Under the pieces are notes generated by a model. That model was not told where the DNA came from. It was given only the letters and a program-made list of their open reading frames with translations, and searched no databases. Positions 52,580-63,261 of a stretch of DNA of 64,000 bases are shown here, in pieces; the first letter of the stretch is position 1; every line of letters starts with the position of its first letter. The position numbers and the translations under genes were made by a program. This DNA is from Saksenaea vasiformis B4078 (lineage: Eukaryota; Mucoromycota; Mucoromycetes; Mucorales; Saksenaeaceae), in contig JNDT01002335.1 of assembly GCA_000697055.1 (NCBI GenBank), positions 124,001-188,000 of the forward strand, read 5' to 3'.

Positions 52580-53846
52580 TTAGCCTATTGATCCGCCGTT
52601 AGTCGGCACTCAGTATGGATGGAGATCGCTTTTTTTTTTTTACTTACAAGCACATCCATTGGGGTTTGTTGGACGATCCAGATCTACACCACCACGTCCA
52701 TTAAGGCCTCTGCCTCTGCCACGTGAGCTATCTGCAAGTTGATCAAGAGGCATGCGCTTCGCTTAAAAGAAAAAGAAAAAAAGTGGGTTGTCAGATTTTG
52801 CGGAAGAAGAGTTCATTATACGATTTACCTATCGAGGTGAAGAGTTCGGTGACATTGTGTGCTGTTTTGGCTGACGTTTCGAAAAATAGTAAGCCGGTTT
52901 CGTCAGCATACTCCTGAGCTGTCTAATGATATCCACACACACTCCTTTAATAACCCTTAATTCTTTTTTTGTCATTAACCGGACAGACCTGCGTTTCGAT
53001 TGCCCGACGTCCTTCAAGATCACTTTTGTTACCAGCCAAGGCAATGACAATATTAGGATCGGCTTGTCGCTGTAGCTCATTCACCCAGGCCTTGGCTTTT
53101 TCCAGGGAGGACTAGAAGCAAGGGTTGAGAACATAAAAACCATCGACCCTTCTTCTCTCGTTTTTTATCTTACCGGTTGTGTAATGTCATAGACCACAAC
53201 GGCGCAGTTTGCATTACGGTAATACATGGGTGCTAAACTCTAGCACATTTTAACTCGTTAATGGAAACATTCTATTTTTTTTTTCCTTTTTATATATTTT
53301 ACCTTGTAACGTTCTTGACCTGCTGTATCCCTATTTTATATATCATGCGATAAGATAACGAAGGACCATGATGATGATGAAAAGAAGGCTTTAACCAAAC
53401 ACCTACCAAATCTCGAATTTTACTGTTGTGTTATCATCTAGTGAAATCGTCTGTGCCAAAAACGCAGCTATTGTTGTAAGTGTGAGTTGTACGCCAACCA
53501 AAAAAAAAAAAAAAAAAAAAAAAAAAGTTCCGTGCTTTTTTTCTTCTTTTTTTTTGGCTTTACCTCCAATGGTACTTTCTCTATATTCATCAAAATGGTC
53601 CTTTACAAATCGCATGACCAAGCTAAAGTAAAGAAAAGTTATACAGAGGACGCATGGTCAGCATGTGAACACATCTTTTTCCCTTTTCTTGGCAGCTGAC
53701 CTTGATTTGCCGACAGCGGATTCACCTATGAAATGAATAAAAAAGTGAATCATATGGCATAGTTGTTTCTATTTCTTACCTAGTAAGACAAGCTTGAACT
53801 GGTATGTCTTCCCTTGTGATTGTTGTTGAACTGGTCTAGTGCTCAT
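52580..53846 (-). CDS. YPT5: Rab5-type small GTPase (Ypt5/Vps21)
   Basis: An early-endosome Rab GTPase. The order is FKLVLLG, P-loop [26 protein letters not shown] with the switch I threonine, [19 protein letters not shown] (switch II), GNKSDL and ETSAKT. The switch II run after DTAGQER and the AAFLAQT segment are Rab5 hallmarks. The tail is Gly/Arg-rich. About 215 residues across eight or so introns. Start at 53846 (MSTRPVQQQ). The C-terminus depends on a final 63 nt intron (52585-52647): splicing joins TGT GCT T to GC TAA, giving a terminal Cys-Ala-Cys, the classical CXC double-prenylation motif. Reading through instead gives Cys-Ala-Cys-Lys. The spliced form is preferred. Confidence 0.93.
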
Positions 53847-55695
53847 GAAGAATTTAAAAAAAAAAAAAAGAAGGTAAGCGGGAAAGCGAGGAAATTGTGC
53901 TCTATTCTGTTGAGATTGAAAAAAAAGCTTGACTGACTTGAGAAACTCACAATCTGAGTTGATATTATTGGCCAATCATAATGAATACCACGTTGAAAAA
54001 GACATTGATCCTAACTTGCGTTTCGCCGTTGGGGAATAAACAGTAGTACAATAAAGTGGGAAAGAAGACAGGCAGAACTGGGACCTAAGCAAGCACAGTC
54101 AAATTGGAAAGAAATCATAGGCAAAGAAATGGATGAGTAAAGCTTTGTTCAACAAGTATTCGATCCACTAGATGCGCAGCATAGCTACATGTAACCTTTT
54201 TCTCTAAACGCCGTAAAAGGGTAAAGCATCAAGCATCCCTCTCATGTTGTATGAATTGTGCTCTTCAACCTATTTCTTAATACTTCAACTATCGCGGTAG
54301 ATATTTAAAGCAAGCGAAGTTAGCAAATCTTCAATTGCTTGATAGTACCCTTCAACCCATCAAATCCCTGCGTTGACGCAGGGATTGCCCATCAAAGTAC
54401 CTTCACATTCCTTTACTAACCAACCTATTCCTTCAACTCTACCATCTTGATCATTCACACAATGTGTTTTAAGGCAAAGCGACTTCCTTCTCTTTTTCCA
54501 TATGCTATACCGAAATCGCTTTCTAACCATCCAATCAACTAAGCCCTGTGATTACCATATATGGATAGTCTCTCTCGATTTGGCACAATAGACAGGGGAA
54601 TCTTTACCCGGAAACGATGCAGTTGGATCAACGAAAGCCGCAGCACGGTTCTTTTATTTTCCAAAGAAATGGGCAGAGATAGATACGTGCAGAAGCAGAC
54701 ATGATATCATCACAAGACGCCGTGCGTCGAACATACATCCTTCTTAAAAGATCCCAATAACTAAACATGGAACGTATCGTTATGGAGGACTCGGCCCTTT
54801 TTCTGTGTCTGCCAGCGGAAAAGTTCGATATTATGCTTACAAAGGAAGAAGATCACGTAACTACATATCTTCCCTTGCGCGGAGAGTACTTGCGTCTCTT
54901 TTCAAAATGCCGAGAGGCTAAGCAACCAACTACTCACTACCTCCTATTATGAGAAAAAAAAAACAGATTTTCGCCGTTCCTGGTTGTGTGAACTGAGACA
55001 ATCCCAATGGAGAACGATTTCGAAATGCCGACCGGCTAAATAGTATTTTCTCCGTACGTTGAAGCGTCCGCAAACGATCCAAGTAAGCCTATCAGAGAAG
55101 TGACTATATTGAGAGTAACTTTCTGCATTATGCGAACTAAAGAAAAAAAAAAAACAAGCAAAATGGTGTGTTTGTTACTCTCTCCCTATTCAGTTATTGA
55201 GCTAAACCTTCGGTCAAACGACTCTGTGGTGACTTGAGAGTAGTACACAACACAACGACCGTGCAAGAAATGAAGGAAGCGGTGGAAGCGGGGACCGAGA
55301 AGGCGGAGGGAAATGCAAATACGGTGAAACGAAAGGATCAAACTAGTGCGTGGACGTTGCTCCCGGACAGTGTACGAGAGCAAGTAGGATGAATACAACT
55401 CGAACAGGACGGCTCACTGCTACGATGTTGTTGCTTCTTCGCTGTCAGACTGCACGTTATTCACCGTCGGATCCTTCCAGTTTCGATTTGTTATATCAAA
55501 ATAGCCAAACACATATTTGGTGTGCAATGTCTATATAAGCTTCTCTACTGATGATGATCTATTAAGGTACCATAAAAAGTCAAACGTAAGTTACACCTGC
55601 TAGGTTCTTGTTTCCTCCTTGGCAGGGCGGGGTTTTAAGTTTACCTTAATTTTTTTGCACAAAAGAGATGGATTTCGCTCCCCCTCTTTCTCATC
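53847..55695. other. Intergenic with a perfect short hairpin; no supported gene
   Basis: About 1.85 kb between the divergent Rab5 and the unknown gene at 55696. A perfect 10 bp inverted repeat with a 4 nt loop lies at 54363-54386. A plus-strand frame at 54767-54952 (starting MERIVMEDSALF) is 61 codons long with protein-like content but no recognised family or partner exon. Confidence 0.45.
54363..54386. repeat. Perfect inverted repeat (hairpin)
   Basis: Arms AATCCCTGCG and CGCAGGGATT are fully complementary around a TTGA loop. It lies in non-coding DNA upstream of no known gene within 1 kb on the plus strand. Confidence 0.85.
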
Positions 55696-56689
55696 ATGTC
55701 TACCGGGTCGTCGCTTCATCAAACACCATCCGTTCACTCCACACAACAGCAGCAACCTAGTCTATATGAATATTTATCAGAGCTGGTCTCTAAACGAGTT
55801 GCGACAATAATGTACCTACGTCGGACACATGAAGGCAGCACCCACTGGTTCAACACAATCCTCTTGACAAGAGATGATCTCGTCGCCATGTACCCCAATG
55901 TCAAAATGGTACGGAGGTAAAAGAATAAAAAAAAGAAGACTCCTTTTCTTTTCTTTCCTCTATCACGTCAGATCGGACGATAGGGCTGACGATCTATCTA
56001 TTCGACTAGGACGTGTCATTTTTATACACTCGGTGTATCACTCAGCACCATTCTTGATATTACCAACCCTTGGGATTACACCAAAGCATTGTATCAATTA
56101 CTCACAGAATTTGAATTACACACAATTGATCACACAAAGCAAAAGATGGTACATTATTATTATTATTTGATCCAGGGACACGGCTAATTCCTATAAATAG
56201 AAAAATATCTTTCGAAAAGCCAAAGCAAAAGAAGATTCAAATGTCAGTGAGGGTGGAGAATATCTACATTTGACCATACCTCATATCGTAGGTACATCCT
56301 CCCTGTTGTTTATTTGCTAAAGCCCCCTTCTCTAGCCCTTCGAATTGGATTACTTTGAAACGTTCTTTAGTCTCAGTGATATTTTGGTAGAAGCTTATCA
56401 AAAGATATTAGTGGGAACAGAAGGTTCGTTATGTACACAAGCATACTTTGAGCTGGTTCTCAAATGTGATGGTAAAATCAAGGTAAAAACAACAAGAATT
56501 GAGAGACACACACACTCTGCCTCTCTTGAGCGATCCTGACTCAATTGACTATAGAAAATCGTCTCTCTTGTCACAAAAGAACTGGATGGATTGGCCCGTA
56601 ATGCCATCAAAGACGAACTCAAGCTAATTGATCCGCTCTCCCATTCAAACAAGATATCACCTATTGATTTTGAAGGACCTGATGTTTGA
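55696..56689 (+). CDS. Conserved fungal protein of unknown function
   Basis: I recognise conserved stretches but cannot name the family. Five exons give about 245 residues. The first, from MSTGSSLHQ at 55696 to about 55917, ends KMVR with donor GTAAAA. The second, from about 56009 to 56151, reads RTCHFYTLG... DITNPWDYTKALYQLLTEFE. The third reads KNIFRKAKAKEDSNVSEGGEYLHLTIPHI, with donor GTAGGT. The fourth begins PFELDYFETFFSLSDILVEAYQKIL and ends at DGKIK. The last runs KIVSLVTKELDGLARNAI... FEGPDV. The N-terminus is Gln/Ser-rich, then the whole protein is alpha-helical with many aromatics and no membrane span or catalytic motif. It looks like a scaffold or adaptor. It converges on UBA3 with 77 bp between stops. 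Confidence 0.8.
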
Positions 56690-56766
56690 AGTATCTTTCC
56701 AAAGAAAGAAAAATCATCATCAACAACAACAACAAAAAAAGAAAAGAAACAGACGAGGGGGGCGAG

Positions 56767-58502
56767 TTACGGTTCTTTGATATAACCATCATATTTCTTC
56801 CAGTTCACTTTTATCTTCAAACTCACGGGAAGGGATGCATCCGTTATAGTCACGAAATCCCCTTCCTCTAGTAATTCATCCAGTGTCTTTGATAAATTGC
56901 CGCTTGTTGCTTCCCTCAACGCTGGCGGTGCTTGCATGTAGAGAGATTGTGTTGCTGTTCTTAAACTCGGTTTTTTTAATTGCCTATCATATGCAAGAAT
57001 ATAAATAACTCAATATATTATCTCATAATTTCGCTTACGTGTCAGGTTTATCCTTTAGCCACTGGATCATCTCCTCAAGTGTCATTTTAGGATTGAATTC
57101 TTCCGAGCCAACCATACTGCCACACACAGGGCATTCCGGTTTCTTTTGGTGTTCAAAGGTATAGGTATAGATGCCATCATTGCCGGTATACATCATGTAG
57201 TTGTTCAAAAAGGGTGCTGAGGAGGTTGCGATTTTGTAAACTTCGTTGCAGCAAGCAGCTAACATAACAACAACAACAAAGATGAATTCATTTCTTCAGC
57301 ATTTCTCAACCACTCATTTACCAGCAATTACTGCATTAGTAGACGCGATCGCAGGAATGATGTTTTTCACCACCCCTTGTGTCAGAGAGTAAGTGACGCC
57401 CGTAATATTGAACTCTTCAGCCCTTGACTTTGCTGTATGATACAACCAAGAAATATGCTCAGGGTTATCCGTATCGTATTTCACATCGTCTACAGATTAA
57501 TTCTCTCCATCAGCCACGTTCGCGTACGGCTGGGCGACTTACTGCCCCATCTTTTCGGCCATTCTAGTACCGAAGCCCATTCGATGCAATGTTCAGGAAG
57601 ACGAGGTGTGTTAGCAATCGTGCATATTGGAAACGTTGTTGCTTTGTTGAACATGTCTAGTGAACACTCGTAACAAGAACTGATCGTCGGAAGAATGACA
57701 CGGGCCTGACCCTTGAACCCTAGATAGATAAAAAAAAAAAAGTTCTACCTTTAGTTTTACTTTGCTCATCTTGTAGACTAAATAGAGTTGCACCTTCTGT
57801 TCCTCCATCAATCAATGGCTTCAAGCTTTGTGGATCGTCATCATCTACCATGTCTACTAGTTTTGCATTGATCCATCGACGCGCTTCAATCGAATCTAAT
57901 CCGCAGATAACAATATGGAACTGTCGATAATAGTCGTCATCTTTATCCTGAATTTTGCCAAAGTACCTGTCATGTGTTAAGATCCTGGGAAATAATGGGC
58001 AAATCGCTGTTCACTCACGGGGTTATCTGAACGCCAGGAACACGGCTCATAACGAATTCCGCAGCAACCGTCGCTTTTGGTTTGCCCACATCCTTTTGAC
58101 TAGAACATTCTTGGGGTAAGCAAGTTATCTTTATCCTTCTTTCTTTACCGAAACAGGAATTGCCGGTTCAAATTGCTCACATCGATCGTATCCATATCGA
58201 TGACATGTAGCTGCTTAAATCCCGTTAAAGCGAGATTTTTCAGGATTTCACACCCCAGACCTCCCGCACCGATGACAAGGATATGATAGTCTTCAAGCGC
58301 AGTCGCCAACTGGTCGTGGTTTTTTTTATGGATGTTCAGTTTCGGGAAACCATGGCATCTTTCACATGTACATTACCCGAGACGAGTCAAGCGCATCGAT
58401 AATCGTCTTCTCAGTCAATGCATCAGCATCCACGTCTGAACAGGAGGTACTATTTACTGTCTTGGCGGGTGTTTCCGAAACGCCTGTATTTGATACCGTC
58501 AT
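56767..58502 (-). CDS. UBA3: NEDD8-activating enzyme E1 catalytic subunit UBA3
   Basis: The adenylating subunit of the NEDD8/Rub1 E1, which with ULA1 (NAE1) activates NEDD8 for cullin modification. The nucleotide-binding motif is [17 protein letters not shown], followed by [28 protein letters not shown] follows. Zinc-binding cysteine pairs are in [10 protein letters not shown] and ECPVCGS. The catalytic cysteine is in [20 protein letters not shown]. The C-terminal ubiquitin-fold-like domain begins at [14 protein letters not shown] and ends [10 protein letters not shown]. About 420 residues over eight or so introns. Start at 58502 (MTVSNTG); the frame runs further upstream into Ile/Phe-rich and CA-repeat-derived codons that are unlikely to be coding. 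Confidence 0.93.
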
Positions 58503-58646
58503 TGGTTGACTGGACAAAGGGTGGGGTGGGAAGAGTGCGAGGGAGAAAAAAAGAAAAAGAAATGTGGAACGACGTCGAAACACCAAGTGCTTAAGTCGAG
58601 CCTGTGTAACGCGCGAGAAAACTTTAAAGTCTTTTGAAGTCTCAAT

Positions 58647-58697
<51 letters not shown>

Positions 58698-58844
58698 CTA
58701 AAGAGAAGGTAAAAGGTGTACACAAATTCTGTATTAAAGTATGCTTCATTGAGTTTCATGATTTCTGATAGATTCAACCCTTGCGTGAGTTGCTGCTTGT
58801 AGTTCAATAGAAGATTCGTTGTTATTGTTGTTGTTGTTGTTGTT
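58503..58844. other. Spacer with (CA)n-(TA)n repeat between NXT1 and UBA3
   Basis: About 340 bp on the shared minus-strand axis: the UBA3 promoter and the NXT1 3' region. It contains a (CA)n run at about 58647-58672 joined to (TA)n to about 58697, and a (GTT)n run at about 58822-58843 next to the NXT1 stop. Confidence 0.7.
58647..58697. repeat. Compound (CA)n-(TA)n microsatellite
   Basis: Continuous CA units pass directly into TA units. It lies about 145 bp upstream of the UBA3 start codon. Confidence 0.9.
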
Positions 58845-59472
58845 TTATACAAATCTTCAGAAAGAAAATAAGATGTCATTTGTATTGATCCGGTGTCCCA
58901 AACTTACCGGAAGTTATCGCTTTGTACATAATAGTTACCAGCTTGCGTTTCGTCTGGCATCAGCATAAATGTTTGTGAAAATGTGCGCTTGCTGGGACTG
59001 TCACCATATTTCACGGATCCTGTAACATTAATCAAAACGCCACATGCACCTTGAGCATTCATAGTAGCTAAAATGGTGGGGGAACCGTTAGGTAGGTTGT
59101 TTTTCAGCATCTCCGTTTCGGTTTACCTGCGATGGGTTGGCAATCGTACACATCGATTTCGTGCTGTGACACCGGTAAACGGCTAAGGAATTCAGAATAC
59201 TGCTGCGCACCAGAAAAGGCATTGCCTAAAGATAAGCGATGGTTGATTCAGTAAGGTGATGATGATTGAGGCGTTTTTCGTTTTTACCGTTCCATAATAT
59301 TGCTGAATTGTCTCGGTAAAGGTTTCCCAGTGCCTATGAAAGAACGATAGGTACTGCGCCATGCTACTGTGTGCAAGAGACAACATACACTGCGTTGTTT
59401 ATCATAGCTCCCGTAAAAGAATTGAACAAATTGTTCTGTGCTCTTTTCTGCAATACCAACAACAACGTCCAT
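58845..59472 (-). CDS. NXT1: NTF2-related mRNA export factor (NXT1/p15-like)
   Basis: A small NTF2-fold protein that pairs with the TAP/Mex67-type mRNA export receptor. From the start at 59472: VGIAEKSTEQFVQFFYGSYDKQR, then LGNLYRDNSAILWNG, QQYSEFLSRLP, EIDVYDCQPIA, GVLINVTGSVKYGD, RTFSQTFMLMPDE and YYVQSDNFR. The FSQTFML and SDNFR pattern fits NXT1 as well as NTF2, and the VYDCQP motif is characteristic of the p15/NXT subgroup. The last intron (58855-58907, 53 nt) matters: without it the protein stops at DNFR, whereas with it the end becomes DNFRFV, the normal family tail. About 130 residues. On the same strand, downstream of nothing else within 1.3 kb. Confidence 0.87.
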
Positions 59473-59810
59473 GATTGCAATGGGTGGGATCGAGTTGAAG
59501 AGCTTCAGCTGCTCTTTTTAAGGGAATTGCCTTCGGGACACGCTGGACGAAAGTCACAGGTTTCCATCATCATCAGCCTGCCTTATCCCCACGTAATTTA
59601 CGGGAACCCAGTGGTGCACTACAAAAGTGTCAGCGTGTATACTAAACATATGAGAGGCCTACCCTTTAACCGGTGACGCACGGTTTTTAAATGTATTCAG
59701 TATAGAATTGACTGAGATATACGCTTATCGGATACATGAATGACTGACAGAAAAGCAAGGTGTTGACAACAAACCTGTAAACACAATTTATAAAATGATC
59801 AGATATATAT

Positions 59811-60188
59811 ATGCGACTTACCTTAGTATCACGCCGTATTATCTACGGTGATACACGCGGGTGGACTACAAGAAGGCAGGCATTCATGTCCTACACGACA
59901 CTTTTTCAGAAGGAGGCCCAAATGTTAGTCAGCGAGAATTGGCCGACAGGTGATAGCTTTTCTGAAGCCTATAAGCCATCTTGTAGCCCGGATGGATATC
60001 TAAGGAAATATAATGAAATATCTGGCTGTGGAATAAAAAATGAGAAAAAATACTTACCGGAAAAGGCCGTCTTTCTTCGTCATTTCACACGATTTGCATC
60101 TGTAAAGGAGAGAGAAGTGAAAAGTATGTTTGAGCTTCCATTTGATTCACCTTTTCATCAGTTTATTTTCCCTGGATATAGTCTATGA
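59811..60188 (+). CDS. Possible small hypothetical protein (125 codons)
   Basis: A single uninterrupted plus-strand frame, starting MRLTLVSRR with an inner methionine near MSYTTLFQKE. Composition is protein-like (LVSENWPTGDSFSEAY, VKEREVKSMFELPFDS), but I recognise no family, signal peptide or membrane span. No splice sites link it to neighbours. Its length is within what chance can give here, so it is listed at low confidence. Confidence 0.3.
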   Translation: MRLTLVSRRIIYGDTRGWTTRRQAFMSYTTLFQKEAQMLVSENWPTGDSFSEAYKPSCSPDGYLRKYNEISGCGIKNEKKYLPEKAVFLRHFTRFASVKEREVKSMFELPFDSPFHQFIFPGYSL

Positions 60189-60870
60189 CGCTGTTCTATG
60201 GATTACTTGGGATATATGCGTTGAGGTGGTTCATTGTAATAAGTTATTGCAGTACTCCAACTGAAACGTGTAAGATAAGGAAATGCATGAACCGCTTCTT
60301 TACTTTTTTTTTGAGACTGGGATTGACCACATGTATAGGATCATCCACGTCAATGGTCTAGACGTATCGTCACTGAACAAAGAACTTGACTGATCTTCAA
60401 TGCCGACTACCGCAAGAGATGAAATATGTTCATTAGTCTATTGGATAGTAACATTTGTTAATACACAATCGATTGAAATGCGCGATTTATTGCAGCAAAC
60501 TTCAAATCTTTAAGTCATTCGCTACAAGGAACGCTCATACAGACATCTACAACGGCAAATAAAGGGAAATAGATGTGCTAGCTAAACTAGGAAAGGGACA
60601 AAGGTTCTTTGAACGATGACGGTGTACATCATTGGTGTATCGTCGAGGATGAACCATAAATCGAGCGTCCCAGAGGGCTGGATGGGTGTTGCTGATGGCT
60701 TGATATGATGGGACGAAAGGGATTGGATTCCTTTCGTTCTATTGGTTGCTTATGACATCAGTCTCTTGGATTTTAACGGTGAGTTCTGCCGTCTAAGACG
60801 GTTTAAGCAACCTATCTGCAAGATGAATCTGCAATTCCTAAAATTTGAGCATGATTCGGAAGCGGGATTT

Positions 60871-60914
60871 CCTTCGGACACACCGACAACAGTCCGTCTT
60901 GGTGTGTCCGAAGG
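60871..60914. repeat. Perfect 14 bp inverted repeat with 16 nt loop
   Basis: Arms CCTTCGGACACACC (60871-60884) and GGTGTGTCCGAAGG (60901-60914) pair perfectly, with partial further pairing outside. It lies about 200 bp upstream of the RAD23 start and is flanked by an A10 run. Confidence 0.85.
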
Positions 60915-61120
60915 GAAAAAAAAAAAACTCTTTTTCAAGTCCCTGGAAGGAAATGTGACTTCTGAGCGTACCCTTCCTCCTTTTCAGTGACGAGGTGTGC
61001 ACAAAGAAAGTGGGGTGCACGCAACGCGTGAATTTCGATACTTACGTCATCACGTTATTTTCGACACTTCTAGCTGCAGACGCAGGCCATGTGCACCTTC
61101 ATTTTCCATACCAACCGATC

Positions 61121-62255
61121 ATGGTCGCTTTGGTATGGTGTTTCTATGTGTCCTTTCGTATTTCTTAACGCCTGTTTTACTTAGCAACTTACAGTAAAAA
61201 CACTGCAGCAACAGCAGTTCAAGCTCGATGTGGATGGTTCGGATACGGCAAGTGGTTTCGGTTGGATGGTGCGGTTATGCTCATTGTTCTGGCGCCTTTT
61301 TTATCTATAGATTCTTTCATTAAAGCAAAAGATTGAAGAGACACAAGGATTTCCTGCTGCCAATCAAAAGTTGATCTTTTCTGGTAAATGATCGACATGA
61401 AAGGCTAGTGGTTTTCTTATGTTATTATTATTATTATTATTTCGTAGGCAAGATTCTCGAAGATGCTAAAAAGGTGGAGGAATATAACATTAGCGAAAAG
61501 GACTTTTTGGTGGTGATGGTGTCCAAGGTATACAAGATATTTTTATTATTATTTGTCATGAAGGTTGACGCAATTCAACAGCCTAAAGCGAAACCAGCAA
61601 GCAGCAGTTCTTCGGCTTCGCCTGCTCCTGCAAAAGAAGCTGAGAAGAAGACGACACCACCTGCTGCTCCTGAAACGACACCAGCACCTGAAGCAGCAGC
61701 GGGCAGCACTACAACACCAACAATTCCCGAAACGGCAACGGCACCTTCTAGTAACACCCAGGAAGAAACAAAGGTTGAGAGTACAAACCAACTTTGTAGG
61801 TTTACCATGTTTTTTATTTATTTATTTTTTTATTTTTACTGATCCGTATTCTTAGTGACGGGTACGCAGATGGAGGGAGCTATTCAACATATGATGGAGA
61901 TGGGATTTGAGCGTGATCAGATTATGCGTGCACTTAGAGCTAGTTTCAATAATCCTGACAGAGCTGTGGAATACTTGTTCAACGTAAACATTTTCCTAAA
62001 ACGTACTGGAAACTGTGACTGATGTCTGTGTATTCAATAGGGCATACCAGAGAATGTGTTGGAGGAGGTACCAGGTAGTCAACAAGGCGAAGAAACAACG
62101 GAGACTACAGAAAGAGCAACAGCTGATACTCAGACAACAAGTCCTACAGTGACCAGTATGGATTATTAAAGAAAGAAAGAAAGAAAGAGAGATTGGAATT
62201 CATTTTTTCTATATAGATCAACCTCAAAATCTTTTCACTGCAGCAGCTCAACAGC

Positions 62256-62286
<31 letters not shown>

Positions 62287-62789
62287 GTCTGGTGCAGGTG
62301 GTATTGATTTTTCGAATTTAAGAAATACACCACATTTCCAACAATTGCGTCAACTTGTTCAGACCAATCCAGCTTTACTTCAACCATTACTTCAACAGTT
62401 GGGACAATCGAATCCTGAATTGATGCGATTGATCAATGCTGATCCACAAGGATTTTTGCAAGTATTATTGGAAGGATCCGAAGATGAAGAAGGAGCAGTT
62501 CCTCCAGGTGCTCAAGTAATCCAAGTAACGGAAGAAGAAAAAGCCGCTATTGATCGGGTATGGTTTTTTTTATATAAACATAAACAACAGAGAAACTTAA
62601 AATATAGGGTTAGTTGGAGAGTTTAGGTTTTGATCGAGCTCAAGCGATTGAGGCTTATTTTGCATGCGATAAAAATGAAGGTAAAAAAAAGAAAAGAAAA
62701 AGAGTATATTTATACGAATGACTTTTTTTTTATCTATAGAATGGGCGGCAAATTACTTGTTTGATCGACGTGCGGAAGAGTTTGATTGA
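61121..62789 (+). CDS. RAD23: UV excision repair / proteasome shuttle protein RAD23
   Basis: A ubiquitin receptor that links polyubiquitinated clients to the proteasome and stabilises XPC/Rad4 in nucleotide excision repair. All four family domains are present. The UBL domain begins MVALQLTVKTLQ and contains KLIFSGKILED and DFLVVMVSK. An Ala/Pro/Thr-rich linker leads to UBA1 (MMEMGFERDQIMRALRASFNNP). A poly-Gln run and the XPC-binding (STI1) region follow (FQQLRQLVQTNPALLQPLLQQLGQ), then UBA2 ([30 protein letters not shown]) to a stop at 62789. The first intron (61133-61184) is GT-AG. The second (61248-61310) can only be GC-AG to keep SDT joined to ILSLKQKIEE. About 400 residues. Confidence 0.94.
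62252..62286 (+). repeat. CAA/CAG-type repeat coding for poly-Gln inside RAD23
   Basis: About 11-12 mostly CAA codons in frame, between UBA1 and the XPC-binding region. The tract encodes glutamine and would be length-variable. Confidence 0.8.
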
Positions 62790-63261
62790 TAAAAAAGTGT
62801 AATTTTCTTGGGGATCTACTTTGGCCCCAAAGATTGGACATTTCTTATAACATAAAGATTAAAAAAAAAAAAAGGAAGTTTTTGTATGTGTAGTGTATGG
62901 AACATATAACACCTATATATTACATACATACTCACCAGTTCTCTTTCACCTTTTTTGTTTACAGCATAAAAAAAAGAAAGCTGAGATCTCTTATGTAATA
63001 CGGAAAAGAATAAGAAAAAAAAAAAAAAAAAAAAAAGGTTGGGGGTGCGGAGAAGTCACGACCGGTCAAAATTTTTTCATGTAAAGGTGAGAACAGTTTC
63101 TCCCCAAAGGCAACTTATACCGAGACACACACTCTTTTTTTTTTTTCCTTTTTTCTTTTTTTTTCCCTTCTCTTTTTTTTTTCTTCTTTCTCGCTTGTTT
63201 TTCTTATGGATCAGCAGACAGGTAAAAAAAAAAAAAAGAATAGAAACAAAGTTCAACTGAC
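62790..63261. other. Spacer and NAP1 promoter/5' leader
   Basis: About 470 bp with A- and T-rich homopolymers (A22 at about 63017-63038, T runs at 63134-63183). A GT-donor-like site after MDQQT codons at about 63206 could be a leader intron, but joining it gives a stop, so it is not used. No gene is seen in the stretch. Confidence 0.5.

Larger units (their letters stand above)
59473..61120. other. Intergenic with a candidate ORF and a 14 bp inverted repeat
   Basis: About 1.6 kb between the divergent NXT1 and RAD23. It includes an uncertain plus-strand ORF at 59811-60188 and a perfect 14 bp inverted repeat at 60871-60914, listed separately. Other frames (60742-60990) are built on that repeat. 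Confidence 0.5.

Noticed and set aside
63206..63261. Possible first NAP1 exon beginning MDQQT with a GT donor
   Set aside because: Joining it to the next acceptor leads to a stop before the NAP1 methionine, so the start at 63262 is kept.
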